This document shows positions 1-8,784 of a stretch of 64,000 bases of DNA, piece by piece. The position numbers were made by a program, and so were the translations under genes. Every line of letters begins with the position of its first letter. Positions within the stretch are counted from its first letter, which is position 1. The notes beneath the pieces are model-generated. The model saw nothing but the letters and a program-made list of their open reading frames with translations, had not been told where the DNA came from and did no database searches. The stretch comes from Ectothiorhodospira shaposhnikovii (GTDB taxonomy: Bacteria > Pseudomonadota > Gammaproteobacteria > Ectothiorhodospirales > Ectothiorhodospiraceae). The stretch covers positions 124,001 to 188,000 of the forward strand of contig NZ_JAJMLZ010000002.1 of the NCBI RefSeq assembly GCF_022227765.1, read 5' to 3'.

Positions 1-192
1 GATCCAGGGGTGGGTCAGCGCCGATCCCAACGCCCTGGGGTGGGGTGTGCGGGCGATGCTGCCGTCCGCGTCCACCCGCAGGCTCTCCTTTTCCAGACCG
101 ATGCGGGTACCCCGCAGGCATCGGGCACCGCCCAGGTTCAGGATCTGCTGCAGGCGTGTTTCACAGTGGGTGTACAACGTCGACGTCTCCAT
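1..192 (-). CDS. gshA: Glutamate-cysteine ligase, N-terminal fragment
   Basis: This is the first 64 codons of a gene that runs off the left edge. The N-terminus carries [10 protein letters not shown] followed by [16 protein letters not shown], which is the signature opening of the proteobacterial GshA family (ATP-dependent ligation of glutamate and cysteine, first step of glutathione synthesis, cytosolic). The ATG at 192 begins METSTLYTH. The gene is divergent from the mtfA-type gene at 299, leaving about 100 bp for both promoters. The identification rests on the conserved first block only, because the catalytic core is outside the window. Confidence 0.8.
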   Translation of the reverse strand, partial: METSTLYTHCETRLQQILNLGGARCLRGTRIGLEKESLRVDADGSIARTPHPRALGSALTHPWI

Positions 193-298
193 GGGGGCCT
201 TCCTGAATACCCCATCATCATACTATGGTCATGGCTGAAAACTTCAGTGCCACACGCCATAATCCCCCCTGATCCGCCCCGACCTGGCGCAGCCCCGC

Positions 299-1081
299 AT
301 GATCCCCCTGTTCAAATCCTGGCGCAGACACCGCACCCTGGCCCGGGCGCCCATCCCGGACAGCCTCTGGCATGCCGGGCTGGCGGCCCAGCCCATGCTC
401 GTCGGCTTCAATGGTACCGAGCGGGCGGAACTGCGCCGCCTGGCCACCCTGTTCCTGGACGAAAAGCACCTCCATGGCGCCCATGGCCTGGAGATCACGC
501 CCGCCATGGCCCTGCATATCGCCCTGCAGGCGTGCCTGCCCATCCTCCGGCTGGGTATCGACTGGTACGACCAGTGGTCCACCATCATCGTCTATCCGGA
601 CGACTTCCTACCCCGACGGGAGATCATGGACGATGACGGCATCCTGCACCTGGACGAGAGCCCCTACAGCGGCGAGGCCTGGGAACGGGGACCGGTGCTG
701 CTATCCTGGGCGGCGATGGCCGCGGGGGAGCCGCTGGCCATTCATGAATTCGTCCATACCCTGGACCTGCGCAACGGCGTGGCTAACGGCATGCCGCCCC
801 TGCACCCGGAAATGTCCATCCAGGACTGGACCCGGGCCATGAGCAGGGCCTACGATGAACTCCATGCCCGGCTGGACCGGGACGAGCCGGTGGAACTGGA
901 TCCCTATGCGGCCAGTGATCCGGGTGAATTCTTTGCCGTGATGAGCGAATATTTCTTTGCCGAACCCTGGACCCTGGCGCAATCCTGTCCGGATGTCTAC
1001 GGGCAATTCCGCCAATTCTACCGTCAGGACCCGTTGGCCAGGCTGCCGCGGGGTCCCGGCATCTTGCACGTTAAGGAGTAA
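299..1081 (+). CDS. mtfA: MtfA-type zinc peptidase (M90 family)
   Basis: The 260-residue protein contains the zinc-peptidase motif HEFVH at residues 149-153 and a downstream EFFAVMSEYFF block, the arrangement of the MtfA (Mlc titration factor A, peptidase M90) family. In enterobacteria MtfA is a cytosolic aminopeptidase that binds the glucose regulator Mlc. No Mlc or PTS gene is visible here, so the partner in this organism is unknown. The stop is 3 bp before the DUF2058 gene, so the two are probably cotranscribed. Length matches the family. Confidence 0.85.
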   Translation: MIPLFKSWRRHRTLARAPIPDSLWHAGLAAQPMLVGFNGTERAELRRLATLFLDEKHLHGAHGLEITPAMALHIALQACLPILRLGIDWYDQWSTIIVYPDDFLPRREIMDDDGILHLDESPYSGEAWERGPVLLSWAAMAAGEPLAIHEFVHTLDLRNGVANGMPPLHPEMSIQDWTRAMSRAYDELHARLDRDEPVELDPYAASDPGEFFAVMSEYFFAEPWTLAQSCPDVYGQFRQFYRQDPLARLPRGPGILHVKE

Positions 1082-1084
1082 GAC

Positions 1085-1645
1085 ATGACCCAGACCCTCC
1101 GCGAGCAGTTGCTCCAGGCCGGACTGGTCACCGAAGAACAGGTCAAGCAGGTCGAACAGGCCAAGGCCCCCAAACCCCGTCAGGGCGAACGCGGGGGACC
1201 ACGCAACGGCAAGCCGGGCAAGGGTGGCGGCCATGGGGCCGGGCCCGGACGCCGGGACCCGCGGACCCGGAACCGCGGGTCCGGCAAGTCCCGGGAGCAG
1301 ACACCTCCCGGCACCCCCCGAAGACAACAGGCCTCGACGGCGGCACCTCGGGCCGGCGCCGCTCCCGATGCCCGCGCCCTCAAGCAGCAGCTACGGACAC
1401 TGGTGGCCGCCCATCGGGTGAACAAGGAGGAAGCCGATGTGGCCTATCATTTCCAGGTGGGCACCACCATCAAGCACCTCTACGTGACGGCCGAACAACA
1501 AGCGGCCCTGGCGGAGGGGCGGCTGTGCATCGCCTTTCTGGATGGCCGACGCAACCTGCTGCCCGTGGAGCAGGGGCGCGAGATCCTGCGCATCGATCCA
1601 AGCCGCACGGTGATCTTTCCCGGCGATGACGACGCCACCCCATGA
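1085..1645 (+). CDS. DUF2058 family protein (YaiL-like)
   Basis: The 186-residue protein starts MTQTLREQLLQAGLV and continues with a Lys/Arg/Gly-rich low-complexity linker (about residues 25-95). It ends with a folded domain containing KEEADVAYHFQVG and IKHLYVT. This is the layout of the DUF2058 family, annotated as nucleoprotein or polynucleotide-associated proteins, whose biochemical role is not settled. The basic linker suggests nucleic-acid contact, which is inference. An AAGGAG ribosome-binding site lies just before the ATG. The stop overlaps a possible ATG of the next gene (ATGA at 1642-1645). Confidence 0.8.
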   Translation: MTQTLREQLLQAGLVTEEQVKQVEQAKAPKPRQGERGGPRNGKPGKGGGHGAGPGRRDPRTRNRGSGKSREQTPPGTPRRQQASTAAPRAGAAPDARALKQQLRTLVAAHRVNKEEADVAYHFQVGTTIKHLYVTAEQQAALAEGRLCIAFLDGRRNLLPVEQGREILRIDPSRTVIFPGDDDATP

Positions 1646-1704
1646 CCCGGCCACTGAATCGACCGGGGCCGGGACCCTCACTGCTCTTCATACAGGCTCA
1701 AGAC

Positions 1705-2133
1705 ATGCGACGCCAAAGAACCAAGCCGACCGTTTTTCTCACGGCCCTGCTGCTGATCGCCCTGACGGGATGGCACATGACGGCCTGGGCCGCACCCTCC
1801 GGCGGGGGAGCCACCTGGCCGGGCTATATCCCCCTGCAGCCGGCCCTGGTGGTGAACCTGGACAACCCCCGGCGGGCCCAGTATCTACAGCTCAATGCCC
1901 AGCTCTATGTGGAGACGGCACAGGAGGCCCAACTGGTGGAACACCACATGCCGGTGATCCGGCATCACCTGATCCTGTTCTTCGGCGGCCGCGACCCGGA
2001 GCTGGTGCAGACCGCCGCGGCCCGGGAGCAACTGCGTACCGAGGCCCTGGAGACCCTGCGTCGGGTCATGACCGAGCACACCGGCTCACCGGCCGTCAAT
2101 GGACTTTACTTCACCGGTTTCATCGTGCAGTAG
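1705..2133 (+). CDS. FliL-like exported protein
   Basis: A hydrophobic signal or anchor segment (VFLTALLLIALTG) is followed by a FliL-type domain: YIPLQPALVVNL, then YLQLNAQLYVET, then a helical segment ending in GLYFTGFIVQ. FliL proteins sit in the inner membrane around the flagellar stator and share this beta-strand, helix, strand order. No flagellar gene is nearby, so this is probably a FliL-domain protein outside the flagellar regulon. The start at 1705 places the charged MRRQRTK directly before the hydrophobic segment. An alternative ATG at 1642 overlaps the upstream stop and adds 21 residues. Its 3' end overlaps the convergent ABC-F gene by 48 bp. Confidence 0.7.
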   Translation: MRRQRTKPTVFLTALLLIALTGWHMTAWAAPSGGGATWPGYIPLQPALVVNLDNPRRAQYLQLNAQLYVETAQEAQLVEHHMPVIRHHLILFFGGRDPELVQTAAAREQLRTEALETLRRVMTEHTGSPAVNGLYFTGFIVQ

Positions 2134-4032
2134 ATCCGCAGCCGCCGCCTCAAGGGCCTCGCAGGCCTCCAGCCAGGCGGATTCCACCTCGGCCAGCCGC
2201 CGGGCGGTTTCCGCCTGGCGGCCCAGCAATGACTGCAGGCGTTCCCTGGCGGATGCCTCATAGATCGCCGGGTCCGCCAGAGACTGATCCAGGGTCTGCT
2301 TTTCCCGCTCCAGGGTTTCGTGTTCCCGCTCCAGGCGCTTCACCTGGTCCCGCAGGGGCTTGAGCCGCTGCCGGAGCGCCGCCTCGTCCCGCTTGCGCGC
2401 CTTGCGCGCCGCCGCGCTCTGTTCGCCGCCGGTCTCCCGGGCATCACCGCCCCCCTGGGTTCGCTCCCGGGCCGCCAGCCAATCCCGGTAATCGTCCAGG
2501 TCGCCCGCAAAGGTCTGCGCACCGCCATCGGCCACCAGCAGGAATTCATCACAGACACTGCGCAGCATGTGCCGGTCATGGGACACCAGCACCACCGCCC
2601 CCTCGAAGTCCTGCAGGGCCTGCTCCAGGGCATGACGCATCTCCATGTCCAGGTGGTTGGTGGGTTCGTCCAGCAACAGCAGGTTGGGTCGCTGCCAGAC
2701 CAGCAGGGCCAGCACCAACCGGGCCTTTTCCCCGCCGGAGAAAGGTGCCACCGGGGCCAGGGCCTGATCCCCCACGAAACCGAAACCACCCAGAAAATTG
2801 CGCAGTTCCTGTTCCCGTATCCGGCTGTCCAGGCGCTGCAGATGCAGCAGGGGGCTGGCCTGGGGATCCAGTTGCTCCAGCTGGTGCTGAGCGAAATATC
2901 CCACCGCCAGATCGGGCGCCGGTTCCCGGGTGCCGGTCAGGGGCGCCAGGTCACCGGCCATGATCCGGATCAAGGTGGACTTGCCGGCCCCGTTGGGGCC
3001 GAGCAATCCCAGGCGAGCCCCCGGGTGCAGGGAAAATTTCACCGCCTGGATCACCGCCGTCCCGCCGTACCCGCCGGCCACCCGATCCAGCTTCAGCAGG
3101 GGATCGGGTAATCGCGCCGGTTCACGAAAGGCAAAGCGAAACGGCGAGTCCGCATGGACCGAGGCCACCCGGGTCATGCGCTCCAGGGCCTTGAGGCGGC
3201 TCTGGGCCTGGCGCGCCTTGCTGGCCTTGGCCCGGAATCGGGCCACGAACTTCTCCATGTGCTCGATTTCCCGCTGCTGGCGTTCATGCAGGGCCTGCTG
3301 ACGGGCAAGGGCCTCGGCGCGGGCCAGTTCGAAGGCGGAGTAGTCGCCGGTGTAGAGCCGGATGCCGCCCTGTTCGATATGGGCCACATGGGTCACCACC
3401 CGGTCCAGGAAGTCGCGGTCATGGGAGATCAGCAGCAACGTGCCCGGATAGGCGGCCAGCCATTGTTCCAGCCACAGCACCGCCTCCAGATCCAGATGGT
3501 TGGTGGGTTCGTCCAGCAACAGCAGGTCCGACCGGCACATGAGGGCGCGGCCCAGGTTCAGGCGCATGCGCCAGCCGCCGGAAAAGGAAACCATGGGACG
3601 CCGTTCGTCCCCCGGCTGGAAACCCAGGCCATGGAGCAGCCGGCTGGCCCGGCTTTCCGCGGTCCAGGCGTCAATGGCGTCCAGACGGGCATGCAGTTCC
3701 CCCACCCGGGTGCCCTCCCCGGCGGCCTGCGCCCGAGCCAGTTCCTCCTGTAGTCGACGCAACTCGCCGTCACCGTCCATCACGTAATCCAGGGCGCTGC
3801 GCTCGCTGCCTTCCACTTCCTGGGCCACATGGGCGATGACCCAGTCCGAGGGCAGACTGCATTCCCCCTGATCGGGGGCCAGTTCCCCCCGCAGCAGGGC
3901 AAACAGGCTGGACTTGCCGGTGCCGTTGGCGCCGGTCACGCCCACCCGCCAGCCCGGGTGAATGGTGAGGTCCGCGTCCTGGATCAGGACCCGGGTGCCA
4001 CGTCGCAGGGAGAGATGTTCGAGTCTGAGCAT
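2086..4032 (-). CDS. ABC-F family ATPase, YheS-like
   Basis: The 648-residue protein has two ABC ATPase domains without membrane segments. The first has Walker A GANGTGKSS, signature FSGGWRMRL and Walker B LLLLDEPTNHLD. The second has GPNGAGKST, FSGGEKARL and LLLLDEPTNHLD. A charged linker lies between them and a coiled-coil tail (REHETLEREKQTLDQS) closes the protein. This is the ABC-F architecture, closest to YheS (E. coli YheS is 637 residues); members act on the ribosome E site to relieve stalled translation. The start MLRLEHLSLRRG at 4032 fits the family, while an in-frame upstream ATG would add 34 residues that look noncoding. Confidence 0.9.
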   Translation of the reverse strand: MLRLEHLSLRRGTRVLIQDADLTIHPGWRVGVTGANGTGKSSLFALLRGELAPDQGECSLPSDWVIAHVAQEVEGSERSALDYVMDGDGELRRLQEELARAQAAGEGTRVGELHARLDAIDAWTAESRASRLLHGLGFQPGDERRPMVSFSGGWRMRLNLGRALMCRSDLLLLDEPTNHLDLEAVLWLEQWLAAYPGTLLLISHDRDFLDRVVTHVAHIEQGGIRLYTGDYSAFELARAEALARQQALHERQQREIEHMEKFVARFRAKASKARQAQSRLKALERMTRVASVHADSPFRFAFREPARLPDPLLKLDRVAGGYGGTAVIQAVKFSLHPGARLGLLGPNGAGKSTLIRIMAGDLAPLTGTREPAPDLAVGYFAQHQLEQLDPQASPLLHLQRLDSRIREQELRNFLGGFGFVGDQALAPVAPFSGGEKARLVLALLVWQRPNLLLLDEPTNHLDMEMRHALEQALQDFEGAVVLVSHDRHMLRSVCDEFLLVADGGAQTFAGDLDDYRDWLAARERTQGGGDARETGGEQSAAARKARKRDEAALRQRLKPLRDQVKRLEREHETLEREKQTLDQSLADPAIYEASARERLQSLLGRQAETARRLAEVESAWLEACEALEAAAADLLHDETGEVKSIDGR

Positions 4033-4157
4033 GGCGACGGAGTGTATCAGTCCGGCCGGGCGGACCGCAGCACGACTTTCCGGCGCCGGTGGGGAAAATC
4101 CGGCCCACGGCGGCGTCATTTTTCCGCCACACATCCACCTTTAAAACTCAAGTATAT

Positions 4158-4173
4158 GTTTTTACTTAAAAAC
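4158..4173. repeat. AT-rich inverted repeat in a divergent promoter region
   Basis: GTTTTTA-CT-TAAAAAC forms a perfect 7+2+7 inverted repeat inside the only strongly AT-rich stretch (about 4,140-4,180) between the divergent ABC-F and diguanylate cyclase genes. It could be an operator or part of overlapping promoters. No transcription factor family is recognised. Confidence 0.35.
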
Positions 4174-4234
4174 AATTAGTGGCATGGAATTCGCTTAACT
4201 GTTTGCACAGAGGAACAGCGCCGAGACAGGACCC

Positions 4235-5173
4235 ATGATCCGTCACATCATCCAGGCCCCGATTGAATCCCGCTACCAGGCAGGCAATGCCGTGGTCAAG
4301 ACCCCGCGTTTCCTGGGTGGCCCCGTCACACCCCCCGGCCCGGCCGAGCTGATCGACACCCCCAGGCTGCTGCACCGGCTGCAGACCACCCTGGACCTGG
4401 ACGAACTGATGGATATCTTTTCCAACTCCATCGCCTGGCGTATTCCCCACGACGGCCTGACCTTCGACCGCGAAGACCGGGGCATCCATCTGAGCCGTGG
4501 GCGCCTGTCCCGGCACAGCTGCCGCTACCACCTGATGGTGGATCAGCATGAACTGGGAGAACTCAGGCTGCTGCGGGGACGCAAGTTCCGGGAATCGGAG
4601 CTGGCCGCCCTTGAGGAGGCCCTGACCGCGCTGATCTATCCGCTGCGTAATGCCCTGCTCTATCACGAAGCCCTGCAGGCCGCCCAGACGGACCCGCTCA
4701 CCGGTCTGCAGAACCGGGCCGCCATGAACCGGGCCGTGGAGCGTGAACTGGCCGTGTGCCGCCGTACCGCGCAGCCCCTGGCCATGCTGGTGCTGGACGT
4801 GGACCATTTCAAGCGCATCAATGACCATCACGGCCATCATTCCGGCGATCAAGTGCTGATAGCGGTGGCGCGGCGTCTACAAGAGGTGACCCGCAAGAGC
4901 GACATGGTGTTCCGCTTCGGCGGCGAGGAGTTCGTCATCCTGATGGCCGGCACCGACACCCAGGCCGCGGCCCAGGGTGCCGCCCGCGTCCATGAGGCCA
5001 TCCGCAACCACCCCCTGTCCCTGGGGGACGGGGGCCACGTGGAGGTCACCGCCAGCATCGGCGTGACCGCCTACCGGGAGGAAGATACCCCCCACAGCCT
5101 GTTCCAGCGGGCAGACCAGGCCATGTACCGGGCCAAGCAGACCGGCCGCGACCGGATCGAATGGGCGGACTGA
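4235..5173 (+). CDS. Diguanylate cyclase (GGDEF)
   Basis: The C-terminal half is a GGDEF domain with the active-site sequence GGEEF at residues 229-233. Five residues upstream is an intact product-inhibition I-site, RKSD, so the enzyme is predicted to make cyclic di-GMP from two GTP and to be feedback inhibited. The N-terminal 140 residues have no recognised motif; weak GAF-like character (TLDLDELMDIFSNSI, then a strand-rich segment) suggests a small sensor domain. There is no membrane segment, so it is cytosolic. The ATG follows an AGGA ribosome-binding site. It is convergent with oxyR, with 6 bp between the stops. Confidence 0.9.
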   Translation: MIRHIIQAPIESRYQAGNAVVKTPRFLGGPVTPPGPAELIDTPRLLHRLQTTLDLDELMDIFSNSIAWRIPHDGLTFDREDRGIHLSRGRLSRHSCRYHLMVDQHELGELRLLRGRKFRESELAALEEALTALIYPLRNALLYHEALQAAQTDPLTGLQNRAAMNRAVERELAVCRRTAQPLAMLVLDVDHFKRINDHHGHHSGDQVLIAVARRLQEVTRKSDMVFRFGGEEFVILMAGTDTQAAAQGAARVHEAIRNHPLSLGDGGHVEVTASIGVTAYREEDTPHSLFQRADQAMYRAKQTGRDRIEWAD

Positions 5174-5179
5174 GCCGAC

Positions 5180-6115
5180 TCAGGCGACGCCCCTGATACG
5201 CTCCAGGCAGGGCACATGGGTCTCCAGGATGGCCTGCCGGATCACCTCGATGGCACGCGGGCGCGGGAAACTGCTACGCCAAGCCAGGGCCACCTGGCGC
5301 TCGGGTACGGGGTCATTGAAACGCCGGATGGCCAGCAGGTGCTGGGCATAGCGATCGGCCCCCGCCGCTGAACAGGGCAGGATGGTGACCCCCATGCCGG
5401 TCACCACCATGTGACGAATGGTTTCCAGGGAACTGCCCTCCACCGAATGCTGAATGCGGTTGCCCGACGTCACCGCGGAATGACAGGCGGGACAGGCTCG
5501 CAGCACCTGCTCCCGGAAACAGTGCCCCGCTCCCAGCAGCAGCAGGTTCTCCTCGGCCAGTTCATCAATGTCCAGCTTCTGCCGGCGGGCCAGCGGATGA
5601 TCCGCCGGCAGCACGGCGACAAAGGGCTCGGCATACAGGGGCAGGGTCACCACCCCCGGCTGCTCGAAGGGCAGCGCCACGATAATGGCGTCCAGATCCC
5701 CCTGCCGAAGTCCCTCGGCCAGCCGGGAGGTATAGTTTTCCTCGATGATCAGGGGCAGTTGCGGCGCCCGACGGTGCACCTCCGGCACCAGATGGGGGAG
5801 CAGATAGGGGCCGACGGTATGGATGGCGCCCAGGCGCAGGGGCCCGGCCAGCTGATCCTTGCCTTGGCGGGCCAGATCCACCAGGGTATCCACCTCCTCC
5901 AGGATGCGCTGGGCCTGCTGTACCACTTCCTCGCCCACCGGCGTGATGGACACCTCGGTCTTGCTGCGTTCGAACAGCATCACCCCCAGTTCCTCCTCCA
6001 GCTTCTTCACCGCCACGCTCAGGGTCGGCTGGCTCACATGACAGGCCTCGGCGGCCCGGCCAAAGTGCCGCTCCCGTGCCACCGCCACGATGTAACGCAA
6101 TTCTGTCAGGGTCAT
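5180..6115 (-). CDS. oxyR: Hydrogen-peroxide sensor and LysR-type regulator OxyR
   Basis: The 311-residue protein begins with a LysR winged helix (MTLTELRYIVAVARERHFGRAAE) and keeps the two redox cysteines in GHCFREQVLRAC. They fall at residues 199 and 208, the same numbers as in E. coli OxyR. Oxidation to the disulfide switches the tetramer to an activator of catalase, peroxidase and thiol-repair genes. It is divergent from the adenylate cyclase at 6261. No catalase or alkyl hydroperoxide reductase gene is adjacent, so its targets lie elsewhere. Confidence 0.93.
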   Translation of the reverse strand: MTLTELRYIVAVARERHFGRAAEACHVSQPTLSVAVKKLEEELGVMLFERSKTEVSITPVGEEVVQQAQRILEEVDTLVDLARQGKDQLAGPLRLGAIHTVGPYLLPHLVPEVHRRAPQLPLIIEENYTSRLAEGLRQGDLDAIIVALPFEQPGVVTLPLYAEPFVAVLPADHPLARRQKLDIDELAEENLLLLGAGHCFREQVLRACPACHSAVTSGNRIQHSVEGSSLETIRHMVVTGMGVTILPCSAAGADRYAQHLLAIRRFNDPVPERQVALAWRSSFPRPRAIEVIRQAILETHVPCLERIRGVA

Positions 6116-6260
6116 GAGATCATCCCGTCATTGATCAACCAGGGGCGTCGCTGCTGCTCCCCGAGTGTAACCCAGCGCATCGGCAAGTCATCCTGTCCGG
6201 AACAAAACCCGTGATATCATCACGCCATCCATACCGCCACCCCATGCATCCGAGACCGCC

Positions 6261-7697
6261 ATGGCATCTCCCCTCCTCAGGCTGAGGCGCCATCTCACCG
6301 CATATCGGCCGGCTCACCTGCCGGTTGCCCACAAGCTTGGCCTGAGCATTTCGCTGCTGATCATCGGTTGCGTGACCCTGCTCGGTCTGGTGATCATCAA
6401 CCAGCAGAGCCGGCTGCTCCATGAACAGATGGACGGCTTCGGCCAGGCCATGGTGGAACAGCTGGCGGCAACCTCCAGGGAACTGGTGCTGGCCGATGAC
6501 AGCCTGGCCCTGAATGCCCTGATCATCAATCTGGCCGGCAGCCCCAGAGTCATGGGAGCCGCCGTCTACCATCGCGACGGTCATCCCCTGGCCCGTTCGG
6601 GACTGGTCCCGGAGACATTGGACCAGCCGGTGGCGCCCCCCCATCACCCCCAGGTCTCCGGTTATGCGGGCGACATCCGGTTTCAGGATGTCCGTCTGGG
6701 CAGCGCGGTGGTGACCCTCAGCCAGGTGGAACAGTACACCGCCGTCCGCCATGCCGTCACCGCCATCGCGCTCTCCACCCTAATCATCAGTCTGCTGGCC
6801 GGGATTGCCGCCTTTCTCATGGGCAAGCACCTCTCCCGCCCCATCGACCAACTGATGCTCGCCACCCGGGCCATCGGCGCCGGTGATTACCGCTATCGGC
6901 TGGAAACCCGACGCCGGGACGAGATCGGACAACTGATGACGGCCTTCAACCGGATGGCCCGGGGACTGGAGGAAAAATCCCAAGTGGAAGGGGCGCTGAG
7001 CCGCTATGTCTCGGTCGGCGTGGCGCGCAAGATCATGAACAATCTGGATCAACTGGAACTGGGCGGCCATCAGGTGGAAGCTTCCGTACTGTTTGCCGAC
7101 ATTGCCGGCTTCACCTCCCTGTCCGAGCAGCTGCCGCCCGATCAGGTGGCACGACTGCTGAACGAGTATTTCAGCTACGTGAGTCGCATCGCCCATTGCT
7201 ACCGGGGTACCATCGACAAATTCCTGGGTGATGGGGTGATGGTGGTGTTCGGTGTCACCGAGGAAGACCCGGACCACCGTTTCCATGCCATCGCCTGCGG
7301 GGTGATGCTGCAGCGACTGGTATCCCGGCTGAACCGGATACGGGTCGCCGCCGGTCAGTTGCCGGTGCGCTTCCGGGTGGGCGTGAACAGTGGTCTCATG
7401 CTGGCGGGCAACATGGGGGCGGACGATCGCATGCAGTACACGGTGGTGGGGGACACGGTCAATCTGGCGGCTCGCCTGATGGGTTCGGGAGACCCGGGGC
7501 AGATCATCATCCCCGCGGCCCTGATGGAGGACACCGAGCTGGCAAGGGCCCTCCACACCCGACCCCATGGCTATCTGTCCCTGCGCGGGAAGGAGGCCCC
7601 GGTCAATACCTGCGTGGTCGAGGACGTGAGCGAACCCCATCGCCCGCTGATGGAACGTCATATCCATGCGCTGATCACCGGGGAATCCCCCTCATGA
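6261..7697 (+). CDS. Membrane adenylate/guanylate cyclase with HAMP domain
   Basis: The 478-residue protein has two membrane helices (about residues 28-49 and 170-190) flanking a periplasmic sensor of about 120 residues. A HAMP segment follows (LSRPIDQLMLATRAIGAGDY), then a class III cyclase catalytic domain. The metal-binding aspartates are in VLFADIAGFTSLSE and in KFLGDGVMVVFG. The lysine in TIDKFLGDG and the YTVVGDTVNLAARL block are as in bacterial adenylate cyclases, so cAMP is the likelier product. The signal sensed is unknown. Its stop overlaps the ATG of the lipoprotein gene (ATGA at 7694), so the two are probably coupled. Confidence 0.9.
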   Translation: MASPLLRLRRHLTAYRPAHLPVAHKLGLSISLLIIGCVTLLGLVIINQQSRLLHEQMDGFGQAMVEQLAATSRELVLADDSLALNALIINLAGSPRVMGAAVYHRDGHPLARSGLVPETLDQPVAPPHHPQVSGYAGDIRFQDVRLGSAVVTLSQVEQYTAVRHAVTAIALSTLIISLLAGIAAFLMGKHLSRPIDQLMLATRAIGAGDYRYRLETRRRDEIGQLMTAFNRMARGLEEKSQVEGALSRYVSVGVARKIMNNLDQLELGGHQVEASVLFADIAGFTSLSEQLPPDQVARLLNEYFSYVSRIAHCYRGTIDKFLGDGVMVVFGVTEEDPDHRFHAIACGVMLQRLVSRLNRIRVAAGQLPVRFRVGVNSGLMLAGNMGADDRMQYTVVGDTVNLAARLMGSGDPGQIIIPAALMEDTELARALHTRPHGYLSLRGKEAPVNTCVVEDVSEPHRPLMERHIHALITGESPS

Positions 7698-8779
7698 CCC
7701 TGCTACGGACCCTCGTGACGTTGCTGCTTGCCCTGGGCCTGACGGGTTGCGCCATCGTGCTGGTCCAGCCCTACAGCCCCGAGCAACGCCTGCAACTGGC
7801 CCTGCAACGGGGCGACATCGTCCTGGTGCGGGAGATCATGGCCGTCCTGCCGGCGGACGAGGATGATGCCGACCGGGCCGCCCTGCGGGCCTGGCTGGAG
7901 CGGGCCGAACGACACGTGGAGCAGGCCATGCTGATGCAGGCGGCCGGACACCTGCGGCGGGAACAGTGGACCCAGGCCCAGGCAAGTTACGACCATGGGC
8001 TGGCGGTGCGCCCCGACAGCGAGATCCTCAAGGCGGCCCGGGCCCGTGCCATCAAGGAACAGCAGGAGCATCTCCAGCACCTGCGGGTCAGACTGCTGCT
8101 GTCCCAGGGGCGCGCCCTGACCACCCTCACCCCCCTCTATGCGCAGGTCCTGAGGGCCGATCCCGAAGACCCGTCGATACGACAGGCACTGGCGCAGGCA
8201 CAACAGGATACCGGACAGGTGGCCGAGGGCCTGCTGCAACTGGGCCTGTCCGCCATGGACGAAGCGGATCTTGCCCTTGCGGTGGAAGCCCTGAGCCTGT
8301 CCCAGGCCCTGGTTCCCGACGCAACGGCGGAAGCGGCGCTGCAGTCGGCCCAGGCCGCACAGACCCGGCAACAGGCCCTTGAGCGGCGGGCCCACCAAGC
8401 CCAGTTGCAGGCCCAATGGGCACAACGCACCCAAGTGCTGTTCAGCAATTTCGAGGGTGCAATGGAAGCCGGCGACCTGCCCGCGGCCCGGCGTCACCTG
8501 CTGGCACTGGAACAGGCCCAGCCCCGGGATGCCACGGTGCGACGCCTGCGTCGGGAGCTGGCCAAGGCGGTGGATGCGGAGGTGACCCTGGGACTGGAGA
8601 CGGGACGGCGCCTGTATCTGGACGGCAAGATCCCGGAAGCCCTGGAAACCTGGCGCAACCTGCTGGAGCTGCGCCCCGACCATCCGGACCTGCAGGCGCA
8701 CATCAACCGCGCGGAGCGGGCCCTGGAGTCCCTGCGCCGCCTGGAACCCGGCGGCCCCGGGGCCGCCGGCACGCCATAG
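7694..8779 (+). CDS. TPR-type lipoprotein
   Basis: A lipoprotein signal peptide ends in the lipobox LTGCAI at about residues 16-21. The remaining 340 residues are alpha-helical and Ala/Leu/Gln-rich, with repeated tetratricopeptide-like units such as QAQASYDHGLAVRPDSEILKAA and a long probable coiled coil in the middle. It should sit in the periplasm, anchored to a membrane, as a protein-binding scaffold. Four-base overlap with the upstream cyclase suggests a functional pair, possibly as a partner of its periplasmic sensor; that is inference. No named family was recognised. Confidence 0.75.
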   Translation: MTLLRTLVTLLLALGLTGCAIVLVQPYSPEQRLQLALQRGDIVLVREIMAVLPADEDDADRAALRAWLERAERHVEQAMLMQAAGHLRREQWTQAQASYDHGLAVRPDSEILKAARARAIKEQQEHLQHLRVRLLLSQGRALTTLTPLYAQVLRADPEDPSIRQALAQAQQDTGQVAEGLLQLGLSAMDEADLALAVEALSLSQALVPDATAEAALQSAQAAQTRQQALERRAHQAQLQAQWAQRTQVLFSNFEGAMEAGDLPAARRHLLALEQAQPRDATVRRLRRELAKAVDAEVTLGLETGRRLYLDGKIPEALETWRNLLELRPDHPDLQAHINRAERALESLRRLEPGGPGAAGTP

Positions 8780-8784
8780 TCGGG

